DNA from: Diadema setosum
Taxonomy: Eukaryota > Echinodermata > Echinoidea > Diadematoida > Diadematidae
DNA: 64,000 bases
Assembly (NCBI RefSeq): GCF_964275005.1
Contig: NC_092705.1
Coordinates: forward strand, 13,879,385-13,943,384
Reading direction: 5' to 3'
Shown here: positions 46,001-54,724 of the stretch, piece after piece
How the letters are laid out: each line of letters begins with the position of its first letter
How positions within the stretch are numbered: position 1 is the first letter of the stretch
Position numbers and translations under genes: made by a program
Notes under the pieces: model-generated
The model's database searches: none
Seen by the model: the letters and a program-made list of their open reading frames with translations, nothing else
What the model was told of the DNA's origin: nothing

Positions 46001-47578
46001 TCCGCTCTATGTATTTTCATTGTTTATTTGTTCGGTTGTAACGGAATTTCGATATAACGAAAGAAAACTGCCGGTCCCGAGGACTTCGTTATAACGGGAG
46101 CCCACTGCATGACTGGTTACGCTCATCTACACTTCGATTTATATTCTCAAATATCCTGTAAAACACATAGGTTTACAAACATTTTATCTTCTATTTATTC
46201 ATAATTTATGCCATTGTCACGTTGGGCACACACCAGGCCATCTTTTCACACGACTGTGCAGTCTCGTATGCTTTTAGGAGAAAACTATTCTTCGATCATT
46301 ATAATGTATCCTAATATGATCACTCTCTCATCTACACGACATCAGATACATTCTCCATAAATCTGTGCGCATGTCATAAGGGATGTATCTTATTAATTTG
46401 AACATAAACTTTTACCTGTCATTCTATATGCCATTGGGATTACTTGTTAAGACATGCTGTTATGAGAAGACTTGCTACAACAGTGCAAGCTTTACTGTTA
46501 AGATTATCATTGCTATCATAATCACAACTGCTATAATTGTTGTGTTATCAACGTCTCGTCTTTCTACTCTTCAAGCAGAATGATGAGAGATCAGAGTATA
46601 GGAGGGAATAGACGAGTGAAAGAAGAATCAATGAAACAGTTTAACCCATTCAAGACTATAGAATTGAGTGTATTCGGACGGGCAACATTCAGATTCAGCT
46701 AATCCTCACAGGGGTATATAAGGTGACGGAGATGTATGAGTTAAAGATATTGTGCTATTACAGCTTCACAATTTCCATTCTGTCGGAATGATGTTTGTGA
46801 TCATTTTTAGTTGGCTTAAAGATTGTTGATGACATAACCCTGATATTCTTTTCGATATCATTTTGTTTGGATATTGTTTTCTGTGTTCGATTTTTATTTT
46901 GTCTTTGCCTTGTCCCTGTACAATCCTGATGGGGACATGCAGCTCAGTGATTTTGTGTTACCATGTTTATTGATTTAGTGCAGAATGTTGAATAAAGAAT
47001 ATATATATATATATTCATCATCATTTTTCAGCTGCTTAAACCATGAGCATGGTGGCTCGATGTGTTATCAGCAATAACATTTTTCATCTGCCTTTTACTA
47101 GAAATATTATCACTGCAACTTAGGATATTATGAACCAAATGTTAATAAAATCAATCATATCTATGCTCACACTGCTAAACCAACATTCACGCAGGTCGTT
47201 CTAAACATTAGGCGTGAAAACTTTATGATGGAATACTATACAAATTGAACAAATAAATAAATAAATACCGGTAAATGAATGAATGAATGAATGAATAAAT
47301 AAATGAATAAATAGATAAATAAATAGATAAATAAATAAATAAATAAATAAATAAAATGAAATCTTACTATTCCGCTCTGAAGGCTTTGCCGAGCACATAT
47401 GGGGACAGTGCCTCCTCTAGCTCAGCCTTAAACTCGGAGCTCAGATCAGACGTGAGCTCGAGAAGAGAAAGTTTGTTGATCGCATCCCGAACACGATCCG
47501 AAGTATCGGATTCATTATCTTCATCTTCATGGGCCTCGGTCATGTCAGTGAAGTACGTGTACATGTTTCCCATGATTT
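30814..47578 (-). CDS. HERC3/4-like HECT E3 ubiquitin ligase, gene 2 (complete coding sequence)
   Basis: Thirteen minus-strand exons join without a phase break to 2034 coding nt, a 677-residue protein. Residues about 1-68 are acidic; 69-320 form a pre-HECT linker resembling HERC3/HERC4, with ALGHLNKVNEDAQCIIPRRL and KYPFLLSVPAKW. About 322-677 form the HECT domain. N-lobe landmarks are LDFGGPRKEFFQKLFKEL, SSLLWFNAEYRQ and IPFPVLLYEKLLNQK. Next come GGDNIPVTPDNLEDYIQQ and FDAFCQGFNMIERP, then HPVIRRFWNVFHQ. The C-lobe has RRYLKFLTGSDHVPVGG and VMTCPGYISMDLPEY, with catalytic Cys about 640 (codon 30928-30930). HECT enzymes pass ubiquitin through this Cys to substrates. No RCC1 repeats precede it, unlike typical small HERCs (about 1000 residues). 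An ATG in strong context (47571-47573) supports a short protein, but upstream exons beyond the window are possible. Confidence 0.88.
31060..32507. other. Intron 12 of gene 2
   Basis: Contains the degenerate inverted motif region at 31600-31985. The rest is unassigned. Confidence 0.6.
31600..31985. repeat. Array of CCCACGAGTCATACA-like motifs in inverted arrangement
   Basis: Short phrases such as CACGAACTAGACAC, ACAAGTCATACAACTCACGA and, on the other strand, CCCATGAGTTCGACACCCAT alternate over 380 bp. Left motifs point one way and right motifs the other, like the arms of a foldback element. A related stretch is at 57530-57662. Confidence 0.6.
32508..32610 (-). CDS. Gene 2 exon 12
   Basis: 103 nt: STRYELPYHPQHPVIRRFWN then VFHQLDEDDKRRYL. 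The acceptor is caatgccatgcag and the donor TTGA|GTACGT. Phase 1 joins exon 13 as RRYLKFLTG. The HPVIRRFW motif is a clear HECT landmark. Confidence 0.9.
33963..34134 (-). CDS. Gene 2 exon 11
   Basis: 172 nt: EDYIQQKAMFYMAVDQFDAF, CQGFNMIERPQILSIFQPEE and FRDVILGERLDWESLEN. The acceptor is tgtcttacag and the donor AAT|GTAAGG. It matches the HECT segment QFEAFxxGFxxV...LxLFxPxELxxLVxG. Confidence 0.92.
34308..35318. mobile_element. Tc1/mariner-like non-autonomous element (1011 bp)
   Basis: TA-flanked ends CACTCGGCAAAAAAAAGAAA and its reverse complement, with arms of about 200 bp or more that are largely inverted copies of each other (sharing ACGCATGAGTGAACACATTC). Lies in intron 10 of gene 2. 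No transposase frame. A relative is at 37942-38912. Confidence 0.88.
35690..35702. repeat. (GTAG)n short repeat
   Basis: Three GTAG units next to the relic exon. Confidence 0.7.
35731..35811 (-). pseudogene. Relic of gene 2 exon 11 inside intron 10
   Basis: The minus strand reads MDQFDAFCQGFNMIERPPM-like sequence, a near copy of the middle of exon 11 (33963-34134). It has an internal 14-bp repeat of ATCGAATTGATCCA and no proper splice sites. It is too short to replace exon 11. Confidence 0.8.
35945..36103 (-). CDS. Gene 2 exon 10
   Basis: 159 nt: SLCFEDLSGLDAHLLKQLRD, LRKYSADDLEAMALSFADI and KPGGDNIPVTPDNL. The acceptor is catctcaaag and the donor ACTT|GTAAGG. It fits the HECT N-lobe part with LxDL...ELKPGG...VTxxN. 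Confidence 0.9.
36105..37160. other. Intron 9 of gene 2
   Basis: AT-rich, with a GA/poly-A tract at 36120-36153 and a poly-A run at 37081-37107. No other feature seen. Confidence 0.5.
37163..37284 (-). CDS. Gene 2 exon 9
   Basis: 122 nt: EYRQLDKIKKIGFLFALMVY, NRAIVTIPFPVLLYEKLLNQ. The acceptor is tttatcatcag and the donor AGAA|GTGAGT. It matches the HECT stretch FxxIGxLxGLAIYNxxxxxxxFPxxLYKKLL. Confidence 0.92.
37942..38912. mobile_element. Tc1/mariner-like non-autonomous element (971 bp)
   Basis: TA-flanked; the left end is CACTCAGCAAAAAAAG and the right end TTTTTTTTGCCGAGTG. The arms are long and inverted, of the same family as 34308-35318. Its right end lies only 13-15 bp from the donor side of gene 2 exon 8. 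Confidence 0.88.
38928..39029 (-). CDS. Gene 2 exon 8
   Basis: 34 codons: EFFQKLFKELINTNRISVFR then KLDNSISSLLWFNA. The acceptor is gacattcacag and the donor GCG|GTGAAT. Phase 0 on both sides. The donor lies next to the end of a Tc1/mariner-like element. Confidence 0.9.
39131..39178. repeat. (CA)n microsatellite
   Basis: CA units with one CCT interruption, in intron 7 of gene 2. Confidence 0.9.
39717..39983 (-). CDS. Gene 2 exon 7 (HECT N-lobe start)
   Basis: 89 codons: DVLEKDAHFRNLVNVFTQVA, then SDVRRGRYIIHSALQNVDRC and LPLRVNFRNEYALDFGGPRK. The donor AAG|GTTAGA joins exon 8 as GGPRKEFF, the HECT signature. One codon longer than the gene 1 exon. Confidence 0.92.
40548..40631 (-). CDS. Gene 2 exon 6
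   Basis: 28 codons: AFTWMKYPFLLSVPAKWLLL then SDKLRKHQ. The acceptor is actacaacag and the donor CAG|GTTTGT. Confidence 0.88.
41381..41518 (-). CDS. Gene 2 exon 5 (apparent GC donor)
   Basis: 46 codons from VNEDAQCIIPRRLFYLTDIP to LGRHVTE. The acceptor is ttatctag. No GT donor is available at the frame-keeping junction; the site reads GAG|GCTAGT. Confidence 0.75.
41534..41890 (-). mobile_element. Non-LTR retrotransposon 3' tail (copy 2 ortholog)
   Basis: Same insertion as 6312-6720, starting with GGTTT repeats and TTATTTCTGCATT. Confidence 0.5.
42837..42982 (-). CDS. Gene 2 exon 4
   Basis: 146 nt: VNWWNNDDDLLRRLVCVFRE, GIRRLRKSREYKEIYTLFVL and VEALGHLNK. The acceptor is ttcgtcag and the donor AAG|GTACCT. 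Confidence 0.88.
43043..43107. repeat. (CA)n microsatellite
   Basis: Paralogous to the tract at 7843-7897. Cys-rich frames across it are artefacts. Confidence 0.9.
43926..44142 (-). CDS. Gene 2 exon 3
   Basis: 217 nt: VAAIMKKRYRDVGSRLCHTG, then LRSLPLILECSAFDMVNESW and EKGPASFQQL. The acceptor is ccccaacag and the donor CTTG|GTAAAC. Confidence 0.88.
44714..44786 (-). CDS. Gene 2 exon 2 (73-nt bridge exon)
   Basis: Reads TQVPCTSEARQTFSKLVDSA then HLKM. The acceptor is aaataccacag and the donor ATG|GTAAGC. Confidence 0.82.
44884..45892 (-). mobile_element. 5'-truncated LINE with long intact C-terminal frame, copy 2 only
   Basis: A 228-codon minus-strand frame (45226-45912) has LQFLGITIDNRLIWKDHMN, MIYNAIIAPFLEYGLSVWG and YQGSLIWNTIPDDIRK, all typical of the end of a LINE reverse transcriptase protein. 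Copy 1 is continuous here near 11995 (CAATATTTAAAGGATACATG). The long open frame suggests a recent insertion. The 3' tail is near 44890. Confidence 0.88.
45922..46107. mobile_element. pogo/Tigger-like MITE (copy 2 ortholog)
   Basis: Ends CAGTATACTCCCGTTATAAC and CGTTATAACGGGAGCCCACTG. Same insertion as 12044-12237. Confidence 0.85.
46110..47240. other. Intron 1 of gene 2
   Basis: Aligns with 12240-13640 of copy 1, minus the SINE. Contains a short TA tract at 46998-47013. No exon seen. Confidence 0.5.
47245..47355. repeat. (AAAT)n/(GAAT)n microsatellite
   Basis: AAAT and GAAT tetramers directly beyond the exon 1 donor. Copy 1 has a shorter tract at 13650-13705. Confidence 0.9.
47368..47578 (-). 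CDS. Gene 2 exon 1 (start-codon exon)
   Basis: ATG at 47571-47573 in ATCATGG context. Encodes MGNMYTYFTDMTEAHEDEDN and on to VLGKAFRAE. The donor is AATA|GTAAGA, 9 nt beyond the position used in gene 1, adding three codons but keeping the phase. The acceptor is acttccag. Confidence 0.75.
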
Positions 47579-47661
47579 CTGGAAGTTCAAACCGGTTACA
47601 ATGAACACGTTATGAAAAAAGCTAATCTACCCGCTGCTTCCATCAGGTATACCACATCCTA

Positions 47662-48098
47662 TAGTCAACCTTGCTTAAGACAAATCCAACGAGATCAGAG
47701 AAATCCTTCGACTTATGTGAATTTCGACTTACGCAAAAGAATTAACACACTTTATTCATTTTGAATATCCATAGGGGTACTGTAGTATAATTGATTATTT
47801 CTGTAACTGAACCAATTTTTCAGCTTTTGCAAGGTTTATATACTTAGGTGATATTGACTGTAATTCAATGCAAGGGGAGTTACCATTTCTCCATTACGCA
47901 TAAGATAGAAACTACAGTCATCATCTTCCAAGTCGACCTCGAATAAGTCTGATAACATGACTATAAGTCAAAGAAAACAGCCTACCCGGATGAATATATC
48001 CATGTTTTCGATTTTATTCTGTATGGCAAAATTTACCTATTAAAAAGTCCAAGGGTTTTCTCCGGGTCCTTTGGCTTCAACTTAGGCGAGGTTGACTG
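47662..48098. mobile_element. MITE with AGTCAACCTTGCTTAAG ends (copy 2 ortholog)
   Basis: Same insertion as 14352-14769. The right end is CTTAGGCGAGGTTGACTG. Confidence 0.8.
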
Positions 48099-48185
48099 AT
48101 GTTGACATAATTAACCCCTAATTCTGATTTGTTGTTTCTGTAATGCATTACACATTGCCTCTTACACTGTAACAACCAACATTAG

Positions 48186-48354
48186 CCTTTTGCAAATGCA
48201 GCTCGCTGTAATTTAAGGACACGAACACAGAGAGCAGTGGACTCGCACACACAGCGCGCGAGCGGCGAGCTGCGAGCGTAGCTCGCTCCGATTCGGCTGT
48301 GTGCGAGTCCACCACTCGCTGTGTGCGAGTTCATAGCGAGCTGCCTTTGCAAAG
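48186..48354. mobile_element. Palindromic mini-element (about 170 bp), copy 2 only
   Basis: The ends CTTTTGCAAATGCAGCTCGC and (right, reverse complement) CTTTGCAAAGGCAGCTCGCT are inverted. The centre is a second inverted pair around GGACTCGCACACAC and TGTGTGCGAGTCC. Absent from copy 1 near 14850. No ORF. Confidence 0.8.
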
Positions 48355-49160
48355 TTACACCAACACTCATTTCAATTCATTTCATTTCATATGTAATTTT
48401 CTCATATCAGGTTACATTGGAAATAATGTGAAGACGAAATCTCTGTAGTTTGTCGATACAAATAAAAGGATAAACACACATTTTATATACACTCAATGGT
48501 TTCGATGGCACCTGGTCAATATCGATATTAACGGTTCGGGTTGTATAAATATTATTGAAGTATGACGGGACCTATAAAAGCAAGCTTATTTGGCTGTAAG
48601 CCCCGAATAATCAGTGTTTGTAAATAACAAACGGAAAACGCGGGATAAAAAATTCATCATCTTTGACTATACTAATGCAACCAGTGCAACATCCACCTCT
48701 GCGAATCTGCAACGATTAATGAGAAAATACGGAGGTTTAGATTTTCGCGACGGGGACGTTCAGAGGAAAAAAAAAAAACCAAAACATGTTCTGAGCATTG
48801 CCAAAATCGCTAATTAGGCCAAAAAAAAAAAAATTGTTTGTTTGCTCTTAATTGTCAAAACCCAAGAGGGTCGGTAGGTCGTTTTTTTTTTTTTTTTTTT
48901 TTTTTTAAATACAGGGTACCCTTTTTTCCATGTCAATGCACTCAAAACTCCAAGAGATTCATTCAAATTTACGTCTTGCCAGGGCCCGGTACGCGAGGCA
49001 GAAACACTCACTGACAAACACTAATAACGTTCATCTTTGTTAAATTTTGCAAACAGCTCCAAAAAAGTATCTTCCAGTGAGATGCTGGCAACTGAACTCC
49101 AAACAGTTTTGGTGCCATGACAGCTGGTAACGGATGCTGCAAAAGTAGCCATCTTATGAA

Positions 49161-51444
49161 GGGCTGCACACTAACCCATTTTTTTCTGCCGGTCCGACCT
49201 GTCTCTGTCGGACCGGTAAATGCCCCGTTTTACAATTTTTTACAGGTCCGAACAGAAAATTTACCGGTCAACAACGACAACATAAAAATCATTAAATGAC
49301 TTGAAAACTTATTTTCTTGGTTTTTTTTTATGGATTTTATTGTACCCCCCCCCCCCACTCATGTACATTTTACAGATTAATATTTTTTTTTTTTAAACTT
49401 GCATTATTTATTGCACAAGAAATTTAAAAATAAAGACAGGAAAAAATTAGAATGTTTGTTTGTGAATTAGTGTAAAATGATAATGAACAAGATCAGATTG
49501 TATCAAATGCGTTTGTGACTTTTTCTAAACATCAGCGCACGAACTTGCTGCGTAACCTGCTCTTGGTGGTCAGTTGGATTGCGATGATTTAATTAATTAT
49601 TTTAGCTGTGATATTTTCTGATGCACGCGATACAAGGGGTTCTTTATTTTTCTCCCGATAATCTCTTCGCATTTGCATGCGTTCTTGAAAGGTACACGAC
49701 ATGCAGGGCCGAATTCGCAATCCTTTTTGCGCCCATTTCCACCTCAAATATTAGCGGGATTGTGACGATTTCATAAATTATTTCGGCTGTAATATTTTAC
49801 GATGCACGCGCCAAAAGGGGTTGAAAATGCGTCCTTTATTTTTTCCCGATAAACTCTTCGAATTTCGTAAGTGCGTTCTTAAAAGATGTACCACACGGCC
49901 GAATTCATGATACTTTTTTGCGCCTATTTCTACCCCAAATGTCAGCGGGATTGTGACGATTTCATAAATTACTTCGGATGTAATCTTTTGTGATGCACGC
50001 ACCAGCTAGAATGGTTGAAAATGCGTTCTTTATTTTTCTCCCCATAATCTCTTCGCATTCCGTAAATGCGTTCTTAAAAGATATACGACACGGCCGAAAA
50101 TCATGATTCTTTTTGCGCCTGTTGTTTCCTCAAACTTCAACGGGATTGCGATGACTTTATGAATTATTATTCGGCTGTAATCTTTTGTGATACATGCACC
50201 AGAAGGGTTGAAAATGCGTTCTTTATTTTTCTCCCGATAATCTCTTCACATTTGTGCATGCGTTTTCAAAACTATACACTGCATGCAGGGCCGAATTCGA
50301 GATTCTTTTTGCGCCTATTATTGTTTACTCAAATTTCAACGGGATTGCGAAATTTTCATGAATTACTACTCGGCTGTAATCTATATGATGCAAGCGCCAA
50401 AAGGGGATGAAAATGTGTCCTTTATTTTTCTCCCGCTAATCTCTTCCCATTTCGTACATGCGTTCTTAAAAGGTATACGACACGGCCGAATTCACGTTCC
50501 TTTTTGCGCCTATTTCTACCTCAAATATCAGCGGGTTTGTGGCGATTTCATTAATTACTTCGGATGTAATCTTTTGTAATGCACGCACCAGAAGGGTAAA
50601 AATGAGTTTTTTTTTAATTTTTCTCCCGATAATCTCGTCCCATTTGTGCATGCGTTTTGATAACCAACACGGCATGCAGGACTGAATTCAAGATCCTTTT
50701 TGCGCCTATTATTTCCTCAAATTTCAACGGGATTGCGTTGATTTCATGAATTTTTATTCGGCTGTAATCTTTTATGATGCACGTACCATATGTGTCCTTT
50801 ATTTTTTTTTTCTCCTCTACAATCTCTTCGAATTTCGTACATGAGCTTTTGAAAGGTGTGTACGACGCGGCCGGCCGAATTCATGATCCTTTTTGGGACG
50901 ATTTCTACCTCAAATATGTAAGCTGGACTGCGATGATTAATTTTCATGATTTTTTTTTTTTCTCCCTAGAATTATCTCTTCACATTTTGTGCATGCGTTC
51001 TTAAAAAGTACACGGAAGGGCCGATTTCGTGATCCTTTTTGCGCCTATCTTCATTGTGAGATCATTCTGAACGAATGAAAATATTCATTAAAATATTTTG
51101 TGAAATGACTGTGTAAAATGAAACTGAACGCAATCAGATCCATTTACTGTATCGCTGAATATCGAATATGTTTTCACTTTTCTAAAAATCGACACAAGTA
51201 AATTAGTTCTAACATGTCAACTGCCACGCTGCTGCGAAGCCGGGATCGGATCGTGAGTAAAATGATAGAACCTCTTTGAATAACCCAGAAATGCGTGCAA
51301 TGCTTCTTGTCTGGCATGACCGATCGCAAGCAAACGAAAAGCAGTTACACTGTACATGCTTTGCATGTATTGCATGGCATGGCAGTGCGTGAGCAGCGCC
51401 AATGCTCAAGCTAGCGCGAATAACTGGTCGCCAGTGTGCAGCCC
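49161..51444. mobile_element. Possible hAT-like element nested at a third level
   Basis: GGGCTGCACACT at 49161 is inverted at 51433-51444 (AGTGTGCAGCCC, followed by TG). CAGGGCTG-type ends are common in hAT elements. I could not find a matching 8-bp target duplication. Confidence 0.5.
49560..51060. repeat. Satellite array of about 195-bp units
   Basis: About seven diverged units. Each has TTCGG(C/A)TGTAATCTTTTGTG, TTCTTTATTTTTCTCCCGAT, AATCTCTTCGCATTT, a CACGGCCGAATTC segment and TTTTTGCGCCTATT. Marker positions of the GGCTGTAAT phrase near 49784, 49974, 50170, 50370, 50560 and 50757 give the period. Reading frames across the units are incidental. Confidence 0.88.
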
Positions 51445-51724
51445 TGTACTAAGTGCATAATACATGCATTGATTGGATTTCGTGCGCGTGCACGCATGTG
51501 AGCCAAAAAGGTAGCTACATTGTAGCATCCAATGCATGCTATAAAACGTAGCCTGTGGACCTGCGCGGCCCAAACACAATTACGACGGGTCGATGAGATG
51601 AAAAAACAAACATTTTTAGACTTTTTTTATTCTTTCTCTAACTTAAAATGGATAATTTTGGGTTTAAAACCATTCACAAATTTGTAGAAGATGAAATTTG
51701 TGGAAAAAAATAAACTTGAAAGAG

Positions 51725-51750
51725 CAAAAAAAAAAAAAAAAAAAAAAAAC
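51725..51750. repeat. Poly-A run
   Basis: About 25 A residues just before the right end of the Harbinger-like element. A poly-T run lies symmetrically at 48881-48906. Confidence 0.9.
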
Positions 51751-52613
51751 GCGACCCGAAATTTCCGTGATTTTCGGTCGGTCGCGAAGGGCAAACAAAC
51801 CATTTTTTTTTTTGGCCTTATGATAGACGCGATCTATTTATAGCTCGCGTTGTCCCGAGTTTTCACTACGCGTTCTGGGCTATTTTTACGTCCGCTCAAT
51901 TCACGACGTAGAGAGCTACTTCATGCACCGATCTGGTTGCGTTCAAAGAGATTTTTCTCCTCTGGGCCTACTGGGGAAAATCACTGGTTGCGTCTCGGCG
52001 TAATCTAAAGCTGCTTTTCAACACGACGCAGTGAAGAGGAGAAACGTCCAGCTCAAGCGTCCTCTCAAACGTCCGCACCGGAAATCTAAGGCTCCCTATT
52101 AGGCCCTAATGTAATCATAGCGCGCTTACAAAACCAATACCTCTTCAACTGAAGAGTATGTTGCTTATACGATCCATGCACAACACTAAACTATATAGGT
52201 CTCCTGCTGCACAAAATTGCTTTACCGCTTTGATTCCTTGTTATACTCTCAACCACAAATGAAGGAAGACCTGGCGGAGACAATCTCAGAAATTAATAGG
52301 CCTACTGTCTGTATCCAAGGATTAGTTTAGCTGAATACAACCGTCTTTGCAAAACAATCAAGTCAGTCACTTGGACTGTGTGACCCGTTGTGCAATACAC
52401 TTTCGGTGATAGTTAACTACAGTGTATACACTGCCCAGTCGCTGTAAGTCGCGTTTTCACAGCGACTTGGCTGTGTATAGTTAGATGATGGTATGTCTGA
52501 TGTGACACTATCAATATCAAAACGTGTCACTTCTATGACCTCCGAGCGAACGCTTCATCAGCTGAATTGAATCGGTCAGGAATCTATAACATGATATTAT
52601 GCAAGAGACTTAC

Positions 52614-52715
52614 CTTAGATTTTTCTAGTCGTTTACTAGTAACAGATATATACATCTAGGCCACGTAAAGAACCTCAGACACTGTCTTGCGCGTTAATAC
52701 AAATGTACAGTGTAC
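52614..52715 (-). other. Candidate 5' non-coding exon of gene 2
   Basis: Donor CTAAG|GTAAGTCTC as in copy 1 (15688). The upstream frame that is open in copy 1 has a stop here. The 5' boundary is not determined. Confidence 0.35.
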
Positions 52716-52719
52716 TGGT

Positions 52720-53960
52720 TTTGTTGTGTCATGAACTCAGGCAGCTGCAGCAGCAGCAGCACGAGGAGCAGAAGCGAGGGGAATCCCCGCCCGCATGTTT
52801 TAGTCTTAAAATACAGGCACCGTTCACGACTGAAATTATAGAAGATTTATAGAAAAGTTTGTATTATATACGACGGACTTGCTGATTTATTGTATGAGAA
52901 ATCATAAAGTTATTGGAGGTTTTGATGTATCATGTTTTGCATAAATAGGAAATGTCATACTATACAAACTACCAAAAACTAGGCGATCGAAAGGTTGAGA
53001 CTAAGACACATGTCGCCGTGTTTGTTCCTTCGGTACATTATTGCGAAATCATTAACTCTTCAGCGCGGCTGATGTGGCAATAAATTGTGTCTCAGTACTG
53101 GCAGGAGCAGTGTGTTACCTATATGTATTTTAATAGCGGGTCGCCGCATTTCTTGGGCAGATCATTAGAATCTATTGACATGTAGCCATTGAAATGGCTA
53201 TTTTCATGACTTTTCATGATTTTCATGATATTTTCATGACTTGTGAATAATATATATGTTCGATATTGATGTACTTGTTTTCTGTTATGTACAAGTGGAG
53301 AAATAAAATTTAGTGAAACTGAAACTGAAATAGGGTTAAAACACGTCGCATGCTGTAGGTTATCACCAAACACGCTTTAGAAAATACCCCAGTGTTCGTA
53401 CAAGATGTAATTTCATTTCATTTCATGTAACTACATTCATTTATTCGATTTCCAACGAAGTATGAATAATTATAATACGTAGCTATACAAAATCAAAAGA
53501 CCCATTTATCATGATAAGGGAAAATATGGGAAAAGAGGGAGGAGCTATAGAAGGAGGGATTTGCCCGTACACGCCGAGTTGGTTCCCACAAAAATCAATG
53601 ACCAAAATAAATACATAACACCATGGACCCTACGTAGGGTCCTTCATGATAACACAATATAAGGTCGATAAGGCGACGTACACACATACTGTAGTCAGTG
53701 CTTTATGTCGATCGTTTGTATATGCCATTTGTTTCCGCCAGTGTCTTCATCTATTTCTTTTTGTAAAATTGTGGGTGTTGGAAATTTAGCTTTGTCTCGA
53801 ACGCAACGGGGGCTGTGGGCGTGTTATTAGGGTTTTCCGAGAAGCACTGTGTATGGGGGGGGGGGGGGGGGTTATGGCGTGAGGGGTTATCGTTAGTATA
53901 CTCAACTGCCCGAACAAGAGGTGGTTCCCACAAAAATAGATTAGGCCTAACCGTTAAAAA
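52720..53960. other. Upstream region of gene 2, candidate promoter area
   Basis: Aligns with 15800-16562 and 23290-23620 of copy 1. Contains interrupted CAG triplets at 52741-52772, an AATAAA-containing segment near 53300 and G-runs at 53853-53870. The conserved phrase TTCCTTCGGTACATTATTGC appears in both copies. No promoter element can be named. Confidence 0.4.
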
Positions 53961-54189
53961 AAGAAAAATGATTTGATTTGAAATATTCCTGCTTAATTCC
54001 GTTACATCAGATATGATTTTGTACAAACCATTTATGACAAATATATCGACATAATAGTAGTTTTTAGTACAAAACAAAACAAGGGCAAACAGCTTACGGA
54101 ACATAAACAGAAGGGTCTCCAAAATAAGCCGAGGCTTGACGGTATGGAGACCCTATACTTAGCTACTCTGGATAGAATAAGGGATAGAG

Positions 54190-54235
54190 AGAGAGAGAGG
54201 GGGGGGGGAAGGGAGGGATGGAAGGGTATGAGGAA
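54190..54235. repeat. GA/poly-G simple tract
   Basis: GAGAGAGAGAGGGGGGGGG-type sequence within the LINE 3' region. Confidence 0.8.
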
Positions 54236-54724
54236 AAGGGAAAACTACAGAGGGTATGTGTACCACTCCAACTACTTTACAATAATAGTATTGATAATAA
54301 TAATAAATAAATCTGCTCTTAAAGTTAACACGTTCCGTTGCCTTTACCGTAGTAATGATCGAATATGCACTATGAAAAATAGTAATAAATGAATACAAAG
54401 CATTCTACATGTGGTTATCTGACATGAAATAACAAAATATCGTGGTTAAATGTGCACAGTAAATTAATGGTAAGGCACATGATATACATACCTATTATAC
54501 ATGCTCATATACATAATAATGTGTGTGCACCTATCCTAAAGTACAGGTATACACATACATAACCATGGATAGATAAATAGATCAATTATGTATGCATACA
54601 TACATGCATCATGTATCTCGTACATGCTCATATACATTTGATTATGATACATAACAATAAAGAAATCAAAATGTTATCCTAGGGAATACTGCTTAAGTAG
54701 GTGAAGTTTTACAGCCTTCTTAAA

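Larger units (their letters stand above)
48817..51817. mobile_element. PIF/Harbinger-like element nested in the outer transposon
   Basis: Ends GGCCAAAAAAAAAAAAATTG and GGCCAAAAAAAAAAATGG (reverse complement of the right), both continuing TTTGTTTGC. Flanked by TTA at 48814-48816 and 51818-51820. A 3-bp TTA/TAA target and a GG-start TIR fit PIF/Harbinger. No transposase or Myb-like gene recognised. Confidence 0.78.
48730..52107. mobile_element. Outer DNA transposon of a nested stack, copy 2 only
   Basis: Copy 1 reads through this site (GAGAAAATAATGTAAAAAAA near 15237). The left end has GGAGGTTTAGATTTTCG and GGGGACGTTCAGAGGA. The right end, reverse-complemented, has GGGAGCCTTAGATTTCCG and CGGACGTTTGAGAGGA. 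The inverted match is imperfect and the exact ends are uncertain by about 10 bp. Confidence 0.7.

Noticed and set aside
49560..51060. Several overlapping frames of 60-100 codons as a gene family
   Set aside because: They follow the 195-bp satellite units, shift frame between units and lack starts or splice logic.
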